Shown: positions 26,808 through 36,959, numbered from the stretch's first letter. The stretch: DNA of 64,000 bases from Modicisalibacter coralii (GCF_004117855.1 NZ_QWBW01000007.1:517-64516), one strand, 5' to 3'. The notes: generated by a model not told the origin, from the sequence alone. Made by a program: numbers and translations.

Positions 26808-27907
26808 GGACCGCGGAACGGGAATCCCGCATGCCCACTAATCCAGCCGAGGCACCTCGCTGCCGGGATGACAGCATTGCCCGCTACCAGGCGCGGCAGC
26901 GGCGACAGTACTGGCTGCTCGGCGGCCTGCTGGCACTGACCCTGGCCAGCCTGCTCGGCGATGTCGCGCTGGGTCCGGGGGGCTATTCGTTGCCCCGGGT
27001 CATGGCGGCCCTCGTCTCGCCCGAGAGCGTCTCGTCGACGCTCAGGGCGATCGTCTGGCAGATCCGCCTGCCGGTCGCGCTGATGGCGGTACTCGTGGGC
27101 GCCAGCCTGGCGATGGCCGGCGCCCAGATGCAGACCATCCTCAACAACCCGCTGGCCGATCCCTTCACCCTGGGCATCTCGTCGGCGGCGAGCTTCGGCG
27201 CCGCGCTGAGCCTGATCCTGGGTATCGGCGTCATGCCACTGGCCGGCCCATGGCTGACCGCCGGCAACGCCTTCCTGCTGGCGATGCTGGCGTCGCTGAC
27301 GCTGTGGGCCGTCAACCACTGGCGCGGGGTCAGCGTGCAGTCGCTGGTGCTGCTGGGCATCGCCATCATGTTCTTCTTCAATGCGCTGCTCGGCCTGATG
27401 CAGTTCGTGGCCTCCGCCGAGGCGCTGCAGCAATTGATGTTCTGGTCGCTGGGCAGCCTCGAGCGCGCCAGCTGGACGACGGTCGCGCTTTCCGCGCTGG
27501 TGCTCGCGCTCTGTGGCCTGGGCTTCTGGCGGTCGCGCTGGCGGCTCACCGCCCTGGGCCTGGGCGCGACCCAGGCACGCTCGCTGGGCGTCGATCCGGG
27601 GCGTCTGCGGCTGCGCGTGCTGCTGGGCACCTCGCTGCTGGCGGCCACCGCGGTCGCCTTCGTGGGCACCATCGGCTTCGTGGGGCTGGTCGGTCCGCAT
27701 ATCGCCCGGCTGCTGGTGGGCGAGGACCAACGCGTCTTCCTGCCCATGGCGACGCTGTGCGGCGCGCTGATCATGAGCGTGACCTCGCTGCTCGCCAAGA
27801 CGCTGATCCCCGGCCTGATCGTTCCGCTGGGGATCCTCACCGCCCTGATCGGCCTGCCGTTCTTCGCCGCGCTGGTCCTGCGCAGTCGCCGGGAGCCGTG
27901 GGGATGA
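26804..27907 (+). CDS. FecCD/BtuC-type ABC transporter permease (iron-siderophore, haem or cobalamin)
   Basis: This 367-residue protein has about 10 hydrophobic segments and FecCD family motifs: RLPVALMAVLVGASLAMAGA, MQTILNNPLADPFTLGISSA, and AFVGTIGFVGLVGPHIARLL. The ATG at 26804 overlaps the pabB stop; an ATG 27 nt later is also possible. It pairs with the ATPase that follows, again with a 4-bp overlap. No periplasmic binding protein and no TonB-dependent receptor is in the window, so the substrate cannot be specified. Being coupled to pabB is unusual. Confidence 0.92.
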   Translation: MRTAERESRMPTNPAEAPRCRDDSIARYQARQRRQYWLLGGLLALTLASLLGDVALGPGGYSLPRVMAALVSPESVSSTLRAIVWQIRLPVALMAVLVGASLAMAGAQMQTILNNPLADPFTLGISSAASFGAALSLILGIGVMPLAGPWLTAGNAFLLAMLASLTLWAVNHWRGVSVQSLVLLGIAIMFFFNALLGLMQFVASAEALQQLMFWSLGSLERASWTTVALSALVLALCGLGFWRSRWRLTALGLGATQARSLGVDPGRLRLRVLLGTSLLAATAVAFVGTIGFVGLVGPHIARLLVGEDQRVFLPMATLCGALIMSVTSLLAKTLIPGLIVPLGILTALIGLPFFAALVLRSRREPWG

Positions 27908-28692
27908 GTCTGCGTATCGAGTCGCTGCGCTGCCGGCTGGGCGGGCGCGAGGTCCTTCACGACATCGGCCCGCTCGACGCGCGGCCGGGCGAGCTGACCG
28001 CCCTGATCGGCCCCAACGGCGCCGGCAAGTCGACCCTGCTGCGCGCCATCGCCGGCCATCAGCGCGCTCACGGGCATTTCATCCTCGACGGCCGTGCCCT
28101 CGACGACGAGCCGCTGGAGACCCGCGCACGGCGTCTCTACTATCTGCCCCAGTCGACCGAAACGGGCAGCCGGCTGAGTGTCTTCGAGACGGTCCTGCTC
28201 GCCGTGCGCACCCTGGCGCCCGGCGATGGCCCGAGCGCCCTGCGCCGCGTTCGCGACACCCTGGCCCGACTGGAACTCGAGCCGCTCGCCGAACGCCAGC
28301 TCACCGCCCTCTCCGGCGGCCAGCGCCAGCGCGTGGCGATCGCCCAGGCGCTGGCCCGCGAGCCGCGCCTGCTGCTGCTCGACGAGCCCACCAGCGCGCT
28401 CGATCTGCACCATCAGCTCCAGACCCTCGACTGGCTCGGCGAGCACGCCCGGCAACACGGGACCATCGTCGTGCTCGCCGTCCACGACCTGACGCTGGCG
28501 GCCCGCTACGCCTCGCGACTGTGGATGCTCGACGCGGGGCGCGCCGTCGCCCAGGGGCCGCCCGGCGAGGTGCTCACCGTCGAGCGCCTGCGCGAGGTCT
28601 ACGCCATCGAGGCCGAAGTCACCTGGCCGGCGGAGGGACCACCGCGCGTCACGCCGCTGGCGGCCAGCCACAGGACGCCCTCAAGGCGCTAG
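27904..28692 (+). CDS. ABC transporter ATPase of the FecE/BtuD type
   Basis: This 262-residue ATPase has Walker A GPNGAGKST, Q-loop YLPQST, signature LSGGQRQRVAIAQAL, Walker [13 protein letters not shown] and switch His in AVHDLTLAARY. These are features of iron-siderophore, haem and cobalamin importers. It is translationally coupled to the permease. With the permease it forms the membrane part of an importer whose binding protein is elsewhere. Confidence 0.93.
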   Translation: MSLRIESLRCRLGGREVLHDIGPLDARPGELTALIGPNGAGKSTLLRAIAGHQRAHGHFILDGRALDDEPLETRARRLYYLPQSTETGSRLSVFETVLLAVRTLAPGDGPSALRRVRDTLARLELEPLAERQLTALSGGQRQRVAIAQALAREPRLLLLDEPTSALDLHHQLQTLDWLGEHARQHGTIVVLAVHDLTLAARYASRLWMLDAGRAVAQGPPGEVLTVERLREVYAIEAEVTWPAEGPPRVTPLAASHRTPSRR

Positions 28693-28837
28693 CACCATTT
28701 CTTCTAACGGCGCGGCGTTCGCTAGCCAATCCGGCCATATAAGAATCGAACCAAACAGTATTGGGGCCGATCCGGCGGGCTCTGATACGGTAGGCGCATT
28801 CCCGAGGCACCGCCTCGCCCCCTTCAAGGAGCCTTCC

Positions 28838-29458
28838 ATGGATCTCGACATCGATGCGGTCAATCAGGAGCTGGGCCACGACCCCGAAGGCCTGACCCGC
28901 TGGGCCCTGAGCCTGGACAAGCGGGCGATCTGCACCACCAACTTCCGCCCCTTCGAGGCGGTGATCCTGCATCTGGCGACGCGCTTTCAGCCCGACATCC
29001 CGGTGGTCTGGATGGACTCCGGCTACAACACCGAGGCCACCTACTGCTTCGCCGACGAGCTCGCCAGACGACTGTCGCTCAATCTGACCATCTACCATCC
29101 GCGCCGCTCGCGGGCCCATCGCGAGGCGCTGGACGGGCCGCTGCCGGGCATCGACGACCCGCGTCACGCCGCCTTCACCGAGGAGGTCAAGCTCGAGCCG
29201 TTCCAGCGCGCCCTGCGAGAGACCAACCCGCAGGTCTGGCTGACCGCGCTGCGCGCCGAGGACACCGCCCAGCGTGCCCAGATGCAGCCCGTCTCGGTCA
29301 ACGCCGACGGCCTCATCAAGGTGGCGCCGGTCCTGCACTGGACCGCCAAGGACATGTACCAGTACCTGCAGCGCTTCGACCTGCCCAACAACTTCGACTA
29401 CTTCGACCCCACCAAGGTCGAGGAAAAGCGCGAGTGCGGCCTGCACCTGCAGCACTGA
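28838..29458 (+). CDS. cysH: Phosphoadenosine phosphosulfate (PAPS) reductase
   Basis: CysH reduces PAPS to sulfite with thioredoxin. The 206-residue protein has the N-type PP-loop region (ICTTNFRPFEAVILHLATRF, then VVWMDSGYNTEATYCFADEL), the arginine-rich segment LTALRAEDTAQRAQMQPVSV and the catalytic C-terminal ECGLHLQH. The CC...CxxC cysteines that hold the iron-sulfur cluster of APS reductases are absent, so PAPS is the likely substrate. It is shorter than E. coli CysH (244), mainly at the N-terminus. AAGGAG precedes the ATG. trxA and cysB are close by, fitting sulfur assimilation. Confidence 0.92.
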   Translation: MDLDIDAVNQELGHDPEGLTRWALSLDKRAICTTNFRPFEAVILHLATRFQPDIPVVWMDSGYNTEATYCFADELARRLSLNLTIYHPRRSRAHREALDGPLPGIDDPRHAAFTEEVKLEPFQRALRETNPQVWLTALRAEDTAQRAQMQPVSVNADGLIKVAPVLHWTAKDMYQYLQRFDLPNNFDYFDPTKVEEKRECGLHLQH

Positions 29459-29476
29459 TTCAATGCTACCCCCGTA

Positions 29477-29515
29477 AACGCAGAGAACCCCGCCGCCAGC
29501 GGGGTTCTCTGCGTT
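29477..29515. terminator. Bidirectional terminator between cysH and cysB
   Basis: A perfect 16-bp stem (AACGCAGAGAACCCCG with CGGGGTTCTCTGCGTT) with a 7-nt loop lies between the convergent stops, 18 nt after cysH. It ends in TT on both strands rather than a long T-run, but the stem is very strong. Confidence 0.85.
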
Positions 29516-29531
29516 CGGGATGGGTTGAGGG

Positions 29532-30757
<1,226 letters not shown>

Positions 30758-31081
30758 ATGGCTAACAACGTCGATGTCACCACCGCCAACTTCGAGCAGG
30801 AAGTCCTCAAGGCCGAGCAGCCGGTCCTGCTGAAGTTCTGGGCGCCCTGGTGCGGCCCCTGCAAGATGATGGCGCCGGTGGTCGAGGAAGTCGCCGACGA
30901 GAAGGCCGGTAACCTCAAGGTCGTCAGCGTCAACGTCGATGATGCTCCGGACATTGCCGCCGAGCACGGCGTACGCGGCGTACCCACCGTGATGCTGTTC
31001 AAGTCCGGCGCCAAGGTCGCCTCGCTGGTCGGTGCCCAGTCGAAGTCACAGCTGATCCAGTTCATCGATCAGAACGCCTGA
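30758..31081 (+). CDS. trxA: Thioredoxin 1
   Basis: This 107-residue protein has the active-site WAPWCGPCKMMAP near residue 30 and the cis-Pro in RGVPTVMLF. It is the general dithiol reductase of the cytoplasm and the electron donor for CysH. A strong terminator-like hairpin follows. Confidence 0.96.
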   Translation: MANNVDVTTANFEQEVLKAEQPVLLKFWAPWCGPCKMMAPVVEEVADEKAGNLKVVSVNVDDAPDIAAEHGVRGVPTVMLFKSGAKVASLVGAQSKSQLIQFIDQNA

Positions 31082-31106
31082 TCGCCGACGATCACCCGCG
31101 TCTCGC

Positions 31107-31137
31107 AACGCCGCCCCTTCGCCGAGGGGGCGGCGTT
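31107..31137. terminator. Terminator between trxA and the permease gene
   Basis: An 11-bp perfect stem (AACGCCGCCCC with GGGGCGGCGTT) lies 25 nt after the trxA stop and 19 nt after the leftward permease stop, so it can serve both convergent genes. Confidence 0.8.
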
Positions 31138-31156
31138 GTCGTGTTCGCGGCCAGCC

Positions 31157-32215
31157 TCAATATTCGCCTCGTCCGCCCAGCATCCGCGCCAGCCAGCGTG
31201 TTTCCGGGTGGCTGTTGAGGGCGATCTTCAGCGTCATGGTCAGCGGTACCGCGAGCAGCATCCCCACCGGCCCCAGGATCCACCCCCACACCACCAGCGA
31301 GAGGAAGGCCACCAGGGTCGACAGCCCCAGGGTGTGGCCCATCACCCGCGGCTCGATGAGATTGCCGATCACGAAATTGACCAGCAGGTAGGCCAGCGCC
31401 AGCACACTCGCCTTCGCCAGACCGCCGTCGGGCATCACCAGGGTCAGCAGCACGGCGGGAACGGCGGCCAGCGCCGAGCCGATGTTGGGGATGTAGTTGA
31501 GACTGAAGGCCAGCGTCCCCCACAGTAGCGGGAACTGCACCCCCAGCAGTAGACAGGCGAGATAGATCAACGCCCCGGTGATCAGGCTGATCACTGTCTT
31601 GATCGCCAGATAGCGCTTGAGATTGTGGCTGAATTCCTTGAAACGCCGCAGGCTCGGCGCCGGATTGTCCAGCGACTGGGCGACCTTCTCGCGAAAGTCC
31701 AGGGTCTCGAAGAGCATGAAGATCACCAGCAGCATGATCAGCACGCTCTGCGACAGCAGATTGCCGATCCCCCCCAGGAACGTCGGCACCATCTGCGTGG
31801 CGGTGGTGGGATCCAGCCATTCCGACATGCGCCGGGGCTGAACGTGGACGCCCATGTTGCTGAGCCAGTTGAGCAGCGATAGGTAATGCTTGCGCAACTC
31901 GTCCTCGAGCTGCGGCAACGCTTCCATGAAGGTCGCGAAACTGCTGGCCAGCAGGGTGCCGAGCAGGGTGAGAAAGAGCCCGAGGATCACCAGCGTCAAC
32001 AGCACCGAGAGTCGCCGGCTGACACCCAGGCGATACAGCCAGTGCACCGGAGCCGTGCAGATCACGGCGATGAACAGCGACAACAGCAACGGCACCAGCA
32101 GGTCGGCACCCAGCTTCATCCCGCCGATGATGACCACCAGCGCCGCCAGCGTCAGGGTCAGGTTGAGGGGGATGTCGCGCTTCTTACGGTCGACGTCGTG
32201 GTCCATGCCGGCCAT
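31157..32215 (-). CDS. AI-2E/PerM-family membrane protein
   Basis: This 352-residue protein has about eight hydrophobic segments and the family signature in the second half (LWGTLAFSLNYIPNIGSALA, then NLIEPRVMGHTLGLSTLVAF). Members include TqsA (autoinducer-2 export), PerM and sodium/proton antiporters. The substrate is not predictable. The start may be at either of two nearby ATGs, 9 nt apart. It stands alone between trxA and the acyl-CoA genes. Confidence 0.88.
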   Translation of the reverse strand: MAGMDHDVDRKKRDIPLNLTLTLAALVVIIGGMKLGADLLVPLLLSLFIAVICTAPVHWLYRLGVSRRLSVLLTLVILGLFLTLLGTLLASSFATFMEALPQLEDELRKHYLSLLNWLSNMGVHVQPRRMSEWLDPTTATQMVPTFLGGIGNLLSQSVLIMLLVIFMLFETLDFREKVAQSLDNPAPSLRRFKEFSHNLKRYLAIKTVISLITGALIYLACLLLGVQFPLLWGTLAFSLNYIPNIGSALAAVPAVLLTLVMPDGGLAKASVLALAYLLVNFVIGNLIEPRVMGHTLGLSTLVAFLSLVVWGWILGPVGMLLAVPLTMTLKIALNSHPETRWLARMLGGRGEY

Positions 32216-32283
32216 CCTGGCAATTGCGTTGCCCCCATGATGGCGGCATCGCCGCCGGACGACAATCGTCCGCGACGCGAAAG

Positions 32284-32311
32284 CCCCACGCCAGTGTCAA
32301 CCGACGTGGGG
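32284..32311 (-). terminator. Possible terminator of the acyl-CoA dehydrogenase gene
   Basis: A 7-bp stem (CCCCACG with CGTGGGG) and a 14-nt loop lie 27 nt after the stop codon of the leftward gene. There is no T-run on the minus strand, so it is only a candidate. Confidence 0.4.
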
Positions 32312-32338
32312 TCGAGAATTCCAGCAATACCGTACCTA

Positions 32339-34150
32339 TCAGATGGCGAAGCCCCGGGCGAAGTCATCCTCGTCCAGCGCCATCAGCGATTCGCCACCGG
32401 CGCGGATCATCGCCGCATGCGCGCGGGTCCGCGGCAGCAGCCGCTGATAGTAGAAGTCGGCGGTGGCGCGCTTGGCGCGATAGAAGGCCGCGTCATCGGT
32501 GCCCTCCGCCAGCGCCCGTTCGGCGCTCGCCACGGCGCGGGCCCACAGATACGCCAGGGTGACGTAGCCGGAATAGAGCAGATAATCGACGCTCGCCGCG
32601 CCCACTTCCTCGCGGTCGCCCATCGCCTTCATGCCCACCGCCAGGGTCAGCTCGCCCCATTCGGCATTGAGGGTCGCCAGCGGCTCGACGAAGGGCTTGA
32701 GTGCCTCATCGTCGGCGTGCGCCTGGCAGAACTTGTGGATCTCCTTGGTGAAGATCTTGAGCGTCTCGCCCTGGCTCATCAGCACCTTGCGGCCCAGCAG
32801 GTCGAGCGCCTGAATGCCGGTGGTGCCCTCGTAGAGCCGGGTGATGCGGGCATCGCGGACGAACTGCTCCATGCCCCACTCCTGAATGAAGCCGTGACCG
32901 CCGAAGACCTGCAGGCCCTCGTTGGTGGCCTCGAATCCCAGCTCGGTGAGAAAGGCCTTGACGATCGGCGTCAGCAGGCCCAGCAGCGTCTCGGCGCGCT
33001 CACGTTCGGCGGCGTCAGTGGCATGACCGGCGAGATCGACCAGTTGCCCGGTGTACATCACCAGCATGCGCCCGCCCTCGGCCAGCGCCTTCTGGGTGAG
33101 CAGCATGCGCCGCACGTCGGGATGCACGATGATCGGATCCGCCGGCTTGTCGGCGGCCTTGGCCCCCGACAGGGCGCGCATCTGCAAGCGATCGCGGGCA
33201 TAGGCCAGCGAGTTCTGGTAACTCGCCTCCATCAGGCCCAGGCCCTGGATGCCCACGCCGATACGCGCCTCGTTCATCATGGTGAACATGCACGCCAGCC
33301 CCTTGTGCGGCGGCCCCACCAGATAGCCCAGGGCGCCGTCGAAGTTCATCACGCAGGTGGCGTTGCCGTGGATGCCCATCTTGTGCTCGAGCGAGCCGCA
33401 GGTCACACCGTTGCGCTCGTCCGGGTTGCCGTCGGCATCGGGCAGGTACTTGGGCACCACGAACAGCGAGATGCCCCGCGAGCCTTCCGGGGCATCGGGC
33501 AGCTTGGCCAGCACCAGATGCACGATGTTTTCCGCCAGGTCGTGTTCCCCGGCGGAAATGAAGATCTTGGTCCCGGTGATGCGATAGCCCTCGTCGCCCT
33601 CGGGCACGGCGCGGGTCTTGATCAGCCCCAGGTCGGTGCCACAGTGCGGCTCGGTCAGGCACATGGTGCCCGTCCACACGCCTTCGACCAGCTTGCTCAG
33701 GTAGGCGGCCTTCTGCGCCTCGCTGCCGTGATGGCGCAGCGCATCCGCCGCGCCGTGGGACAACCCCGGATACATGCCCCAGGCCAGGTTGCTGGCACAG
33801 ATCATCTCCGACAGGGCCAGGGCCAGCGAGGCCGGCAGCCCCTGACCGCCATGCTCGACCTCGGCGGAAAGCCCCGGCCAGCCCCCCTCGACGTACTGGG
33901 CGTAGGCTTCCTTGAAGCCCTGAGGTGTCTTGACCTCACCGCCTTCCAGCAGACACCCCTCGCGGTCACCGCTCTGATTCAGCGGCAACAGCACCTCACG
34001 GGTGAACCGCCCGCCCTCCTCGAGGATCGCCTCGACGATGTCCGGCGTGGCCTCTTCGCCGTTCGGCAGACGCGCGTAATGGCCGGGGTAGTCGAGCATC
34101 TCGTTCATGACGAAGCGCAGATCGCGCAGCGGGGCCTGATAGTCGGGCAT
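32339..34150 (-). CDS. Long-form acyl-CoA dehydrogenase (DmdC-like group)
   Basis: This 603-residue flavoprotein is longer than the usual 380-residue acyl-CoA dehydrogenases and carries an extra C-terminal helical domain, as in the DmdC/FadE5-like group. FAD/acyl-CoA motifs are GTMCLTEPHCGTDLGLIKTR and GYRITGTKIFISAGEHDLAE, and the catalytic base is the Glu in ITRLYEGTTGIQALDL. Some relatives act on methylmercaptopropionyl-CoA, others on fatty acyl-CoA; residues do not separate these here. It has its own promoter region with an 18-bp palindrome. CGAGGAGATCCCC precedes the ATG. The SDR, ligase and thiolase nearby form a beta-oxidation set. Confidence 0.92.
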   Translation of the reverse strand: MPDYQAPLRDLRFVMNEMLDYPGHYARLPNGEEATPDIVEAILEEGGRFTREVLLPLNQSGDREGCLLEGGEVKTPQGFKEAYAQYVEGGWPGLSAEVEHGGQGLPASLALALSEMICASNLAWGMYPGLSHGAADALRHHGSEAQKAAYLSKLVEGVWTGTMCLTEPHCGTDLGLIKTRAVPEGDEGYRITGTKIFISAGEHDLAENIVHLVLAKLPDAPEGSRGISLFVVPKYLPDADGNPDERNGVTCGSLEHKMGIHGNATCVMNFDGALGYLVGPPHKGLACMFTMMNEARIGVGIQGLGLMEASYQNSLAYARDRLQMRALSGAKAADKPADPIIVHPDVRRMLLTQKALAEGGRMLVMYTGQLVDLAGHATDAAERERAETLLGLLTPIVKAFLTELGFEATNEGLQVFGGHGFIQEWGMEQFVRDARITRLYEGTTGIQALDLLGRKVLMSQGETLKIFTKEIHKFCQAHADDEALKPFVEPLATLNAEWGELTLAVGMKAMGDREEVGAASVDYLLYSGYVTLAYLWARAVASAERALAEGTDDAAFYRAKRATADFYYQRLLPRTRAHAAMIRAGGESLMALDEDDFARGFAI

Positions 34151-34191
34151 GGGGATCTCCTCGAATGGGGCGCAACGCGGTCCGGGCCGCG

Positions 34192-34209
34192 TTCAAACAC
34201 GTGTTTGAA
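34192..34209. promoter_or_regulatory. 18-bp palindromic operator before the acyl-CoA dehydrogenase
   Basis: The sequence TTCAAACACGTGTTTGAA is a perfect 18-bp palindrome, centred about 50 bp before the ATG. It resembles the CAAAC...GTTTG core of PsrA-type (TetR) fatty-acid operators. A TetR gene lies 2.8 kb away in the same cluster, but PsrA itself is normally elsewhere. Confidence 0.72.
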
Positions 34210-34272
34210 ATTAGCCCCGCCCGGCATGACGAGTCAAGCGTTCGTTTAAATTTAGCGCTTCCCGCTTCCCGC

Positions 34273-35034
34273 TCACTGCATGCGAATGCCCCCGTCGAGG
34301 CGAATGGTCTCGCCGTTGAGCATCACGTTGGCGACGATCTGCTCGGCCAGCGCCGCGTACTCCTCGCCGCGCCCCAGCCGCTTGGGAAACGGCACCGCCG
34401 CCGACAGCGAAGCCACCGCGTCGTCGGGTATGCCCGCCATCATCGGCGTCTCGAAGACGCCCGGGGCGATGGTCATCACCCGAATGCCGTAGCGCGACAG
34501 TTCGCGGGCCAGCGGCAGGGTCATCCCCGCCACCCCGGCCTTGGAGGCGCTGTAGGCGGCCTGGCCGACCTGACCGTCGAAGGCGGCGATCGAGGCGGTG
34601 TCGATCAGCACGCCGCGTTCGCCATCCTCGCCCTGGGGCGCATTGTCGGCCATCGCCGCCGCCGCCAGGCGCAGCACGTTGAAGGTGCCCACCAGATTGA
34701 TCTCGACGGTCTTGGCGAAGGCGTCGAGATCGGCCGGCCGGCCCTCGCGGTCGAGCAGCTTGGCGACACTGACCACCCCGGCGCAATGCACCACCCCGTG
34801 CAGCCCGCCCAGCGCCACGGCGCGATCGACGGCGGCCTGCATGTCGTCGGCACGACACACGTCGCCGCGCACGGCGACTGCACGTTCGCCCCACTCCCGG
34901 GCACGTGCCTCGACGTGCTCGCTGCGATCGCAGAGCACCACGCGGGCGCCGCCGGCCAGCAGGCGCTCCGCGGTGGCCGCGCCCAATCCCGAGGCGGCCC
35001 CGGTGATCAGAAAGTTGTTGTCCTTGACTTGCAT
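34273..35034 (-). CDS. SDR-family 3-hydroxyacyl-CoA dehydrogenase (HSD10-like)
   Basis: The ATG at 35034 has GGGAGGT 6 nt upstream; the 35 additional upstream codons belong to the end of the preceding gene. The 253-residue short-chain dehydrogenase has the NAD motif TGAASGLG, the NNAG-equivalent VHCAGVV, and catalytic Ser in IDTASIAAFDG with YSASK. The C-terminal form (IAPGVFETPMMAGIPDDAVA) matches the type II 3-hydroxyacyl-CoA dehydrogenase (HSD17B10) group of fatty-acid and branched-chain acid catabolism. It lies 16 bp after the acyl-CoA synthetase. Confidence 0.9.
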   Translation of the reverse strand: MQVKDNNFLITGAASGLGAATAERLLAGGARVVLCDRSEHVEARAREWGERAVAVRGDVCRADDMQAAVDRAVALGGLHGVVHCAGVVSVAKLLDREGRPADLDAFAKTVEINLVGTFNVLRLAAAAMADNAPQGEDGERGVLIDTASIAAFDGQVGQAAYSASKAGVAGMTLPLARELSRYGIRVMTIAPGVFETPMMAGIPDDAVASLSAAVPFPKRLGRGEEYAALAEQIVANVMLNGETIRLDGGIRMQ

Positions 35035-35050
35035 CGAGAAACCTCCCGGG

Positions 35051-36721
35051 TCAGAGAGCGGTCCTGGCCGCCTGATCGGCGGCATCCGCGCGCAACTTGA
35101 AACGCTGGATCTTGCCGCTGGGCGTCTTGGGCAGGGCATCGACGAACTCGATCATCCGCGGGAACGCGTGAGCGGAGAGCCGCTCCCGGACATGACGACG
35201 AAGCTCCTCGGCCAGTTCGTCACTGGCCTCGATGCCCTCGCGCAACACCACGTAAGACTTGATGATCTCGCCGCGGATCGCGTCGGGCTGGCCCACGGCG
35301 GCGGATTCGGCCACGGCGGGGTGGCTGAGCACGCAGTTTTCCACGTCGGTGGGCCCCACCCGGTAACCGGCGGTGGTGATGATGTCATCGCCACGTCCCG
35401 CGAACTGGAAGACGCCCGCCTCGTCGTACATCACCACGTCGCCGGTCAAGTAGTAACCATCGACGAAGGGGTGCTTCTCCTGCCAGGTGTAGCCGGCGAA
35501 GAAGTGTGCCGGCGAATTGGCGATATCCACCGCCAGCACCCCGGGCTCACCCGGGGGCAACTCGCGGTGTTCGGCGTCGAGGACCGCCAGCCGATAGCCG
35601 GGCAACGGCACCCCCATGCCGCCGACGTGGCGGGGATGCGCCAGGGCATGATGGTTGCAGCAGGTCATGCCGGTCTCGGTCTGGCCATAGTGATCCATCA
35701 CCGGACACCCCAGGGCCTTCTCCACCCAGTTCACCACCTCACTGTTCAGCGGCTCGCCGGCCGAACTGGCCCGCCGCAGTTCGAGACACTCGCGGGCCTC
35801 GTCGAACAACCCGGAGGCTTTCATCAGTCGGTAGGCGGTGGGCGCGGCGGCGAAGTTGGTGATGCGGTGGCGCTTCAAGAACGCCAAGGCGCCTTCGGCA
35901 CTGAACCCCGTCTCGCAGAAATGCGTGGCCACGCCCAGCAACAACGGGCCGGTAATCGCATAGTAGAGACCGTAGGCCCAGCCCGGATCGGCCATGTTCC
36001 AGAACCGGTCATGGGCCTCCAGGCCCACGGCCAGTTCCATGTAAAGGGCGAAGGCCGGCAGCGCCGCGAGCGGCACGGCCACGCCCTTGGGCTTGCCCAC
36101 GGTGCCGGAGGTGAACATCTGTAGAAAGGGGGCATCCAGGGACTGCCGGGGCGCCGGCGTCTCGATGGGCGGGTGAGCTTGCGCGGCGTCCCAGTCCAGG
36201 TCGTCGCCGTGATCGCCGAGGGGGCCGCCGACGGTGAGGACCGGCAGACTGTGCGTCAGGCCATCGAACTTGCTGCGGTTGGCATGATCGGTGATCACGA
36301 GCCGGGTGTCGGCACGGCCCAGACGATAATCCACCGAGTCCGGGCCGAAGGCGGTGAACAGCGGCTGATAGACCGCGCCGATGCGCCAGGTGGCGAGCAC
36401 CGCAATCAGCAGTTGCGGCGAGCGCGGCAACATGCAGGCGATGCGATCGCCCTCGCCCAGGCCACGGCTTGCGAGCCAGCCGGCCAGCCGTTCGCTGGCG
36501 GCGGCCAGCTCAGCGTAGCTCAGCGACGTGACCCGCATCTCGGTATCCTCGTGGACCAGCGCCGTCGCCCCACCGCGCCCCTGGCGCAGGTGGCGCCCAC
36601 AACAGGCCTCGAAGGCGTTGAGCCTGCCGTCGCGATGATCGTCGATCCGCTCCATGACGGCGTCCATGGAGAAGGCCTCGGATCGGCCCGGCCCTTCATC
36701 CGGCTTCGTGGATGTATGCAT
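35051..36721 (-). CDS. AMP-dependent acyl-CoA synthetase
   Basis: This 556-residue adenylate-forming enzyme has the P-loop FTSGTVGKPKGVA near residue 205, YGQTETGM, the hinge-domain motif YLTGDVVMYDEAGVFQFAGR and the C-terminal catalytic Lys in LPKTPSGKIQRF. It resembles acetyl/propionyl- and medium-chain acyl-CoA synthetases (Acs-like, MACS-type). It activates a carboxylic acid for the dehydrogenase, SDR and thiolase of the same locus. A strong AGGAGGG precedes the ATG. A MerR-type palindrome lies 118 bp upstream. Confidence 0.93.
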   Translation of the reverse strand: MHTSTKPDEGPGRSEAFSMDAVMERIDDHRDGRLNAFEACCGRHLRQGRGGATALVHEDTEMRVTSLSYAELAAASERLAGWLASRGLGEGDRIACMLPRSPQLLIAVLATWRIGAVYQPLFTAFGPDSVDYRLGRADTRLVITDHANRSKFDGLTHSLPVLTVGGPLGDHGDDLDWDAAQAHPPIETPAPRQSLDAPFLQMFTSGTVGKPKGVAVPLAALPAFALYMELAVGLEAHDRFWNMADPGWAYGLYYAITGPLLLGVATHFCETGFSAEGALAFLKRHRITNFAAAPTAYRLMKASGLFDEARECLELRRASSAGEPLNSEVVNWVEKALGCPVMDHYGQTETGMTCCNHHALAHPRHVGGMGVPLPGYRLAVLDAEHRELPPGEPGVLAVDIANSPAHFFAGYTWQEKHPFVDGYYLTGDVVMYDEAGVFQFAGRGDDIITTAGYRVGPTDVENCVLSHPAVAESAAVGQPDAIRGEIIKSYVVLREGIEASDELAEELRRHVRERLSAHAFPRMIEFVDALPKTPSGKIQRFKLRADAADQAARTAL

Positions 36722-36838
36722 GGCGTGCCCTCCTGACTGACGCCCCGTTCGGGCTCGTTGTGTTTGTTGTGCTCATCGGGAAGAGCCGACTTTCCACCGG
36801 CCTGATTACCGCCTGGCGAACCGGCTCGCTCTTCTTCA

Positions 36839-36856
36839 GTTGACGTAAACGTCAAC
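36839..36856. promoter_or_regulatory. 18-bp MerR/LiuR-like operator before the acyl-CoA synthetase
   Basis: GTTGACGTAAACGTCAAC is a perfect 18-bp palindrome. TTnACGT-nn-ACGTnAA is the form I recall for LiuR-type MerR regulators of branched-chain amino acid and fatty acid catabolism. No merR gene is in the window, so a distant regulator would be needed. The rest of the 238-bp spacer between the synthetase and tetR genes shows nothing clear. Confidence 0.65.
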
Positions 36857-36959
36857 CTCATGAATCCTGACCTGAAGCTAGAAGCTTCCCGGCGGCGGAG
36901 CAAGGCATGCCGTCAGGGAAATGGCTAGACCATGGTCGAGTCCAGGCCGGGTCGGCTCG

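Noticed and set aside
28838-29458. APS reductase instead of PAPS reductase
   Set aside because: The paired cysteines for the iron-sulfur cluster of assimilatory APS reductases are absent; only the catalytic ECGLH Cys is present.
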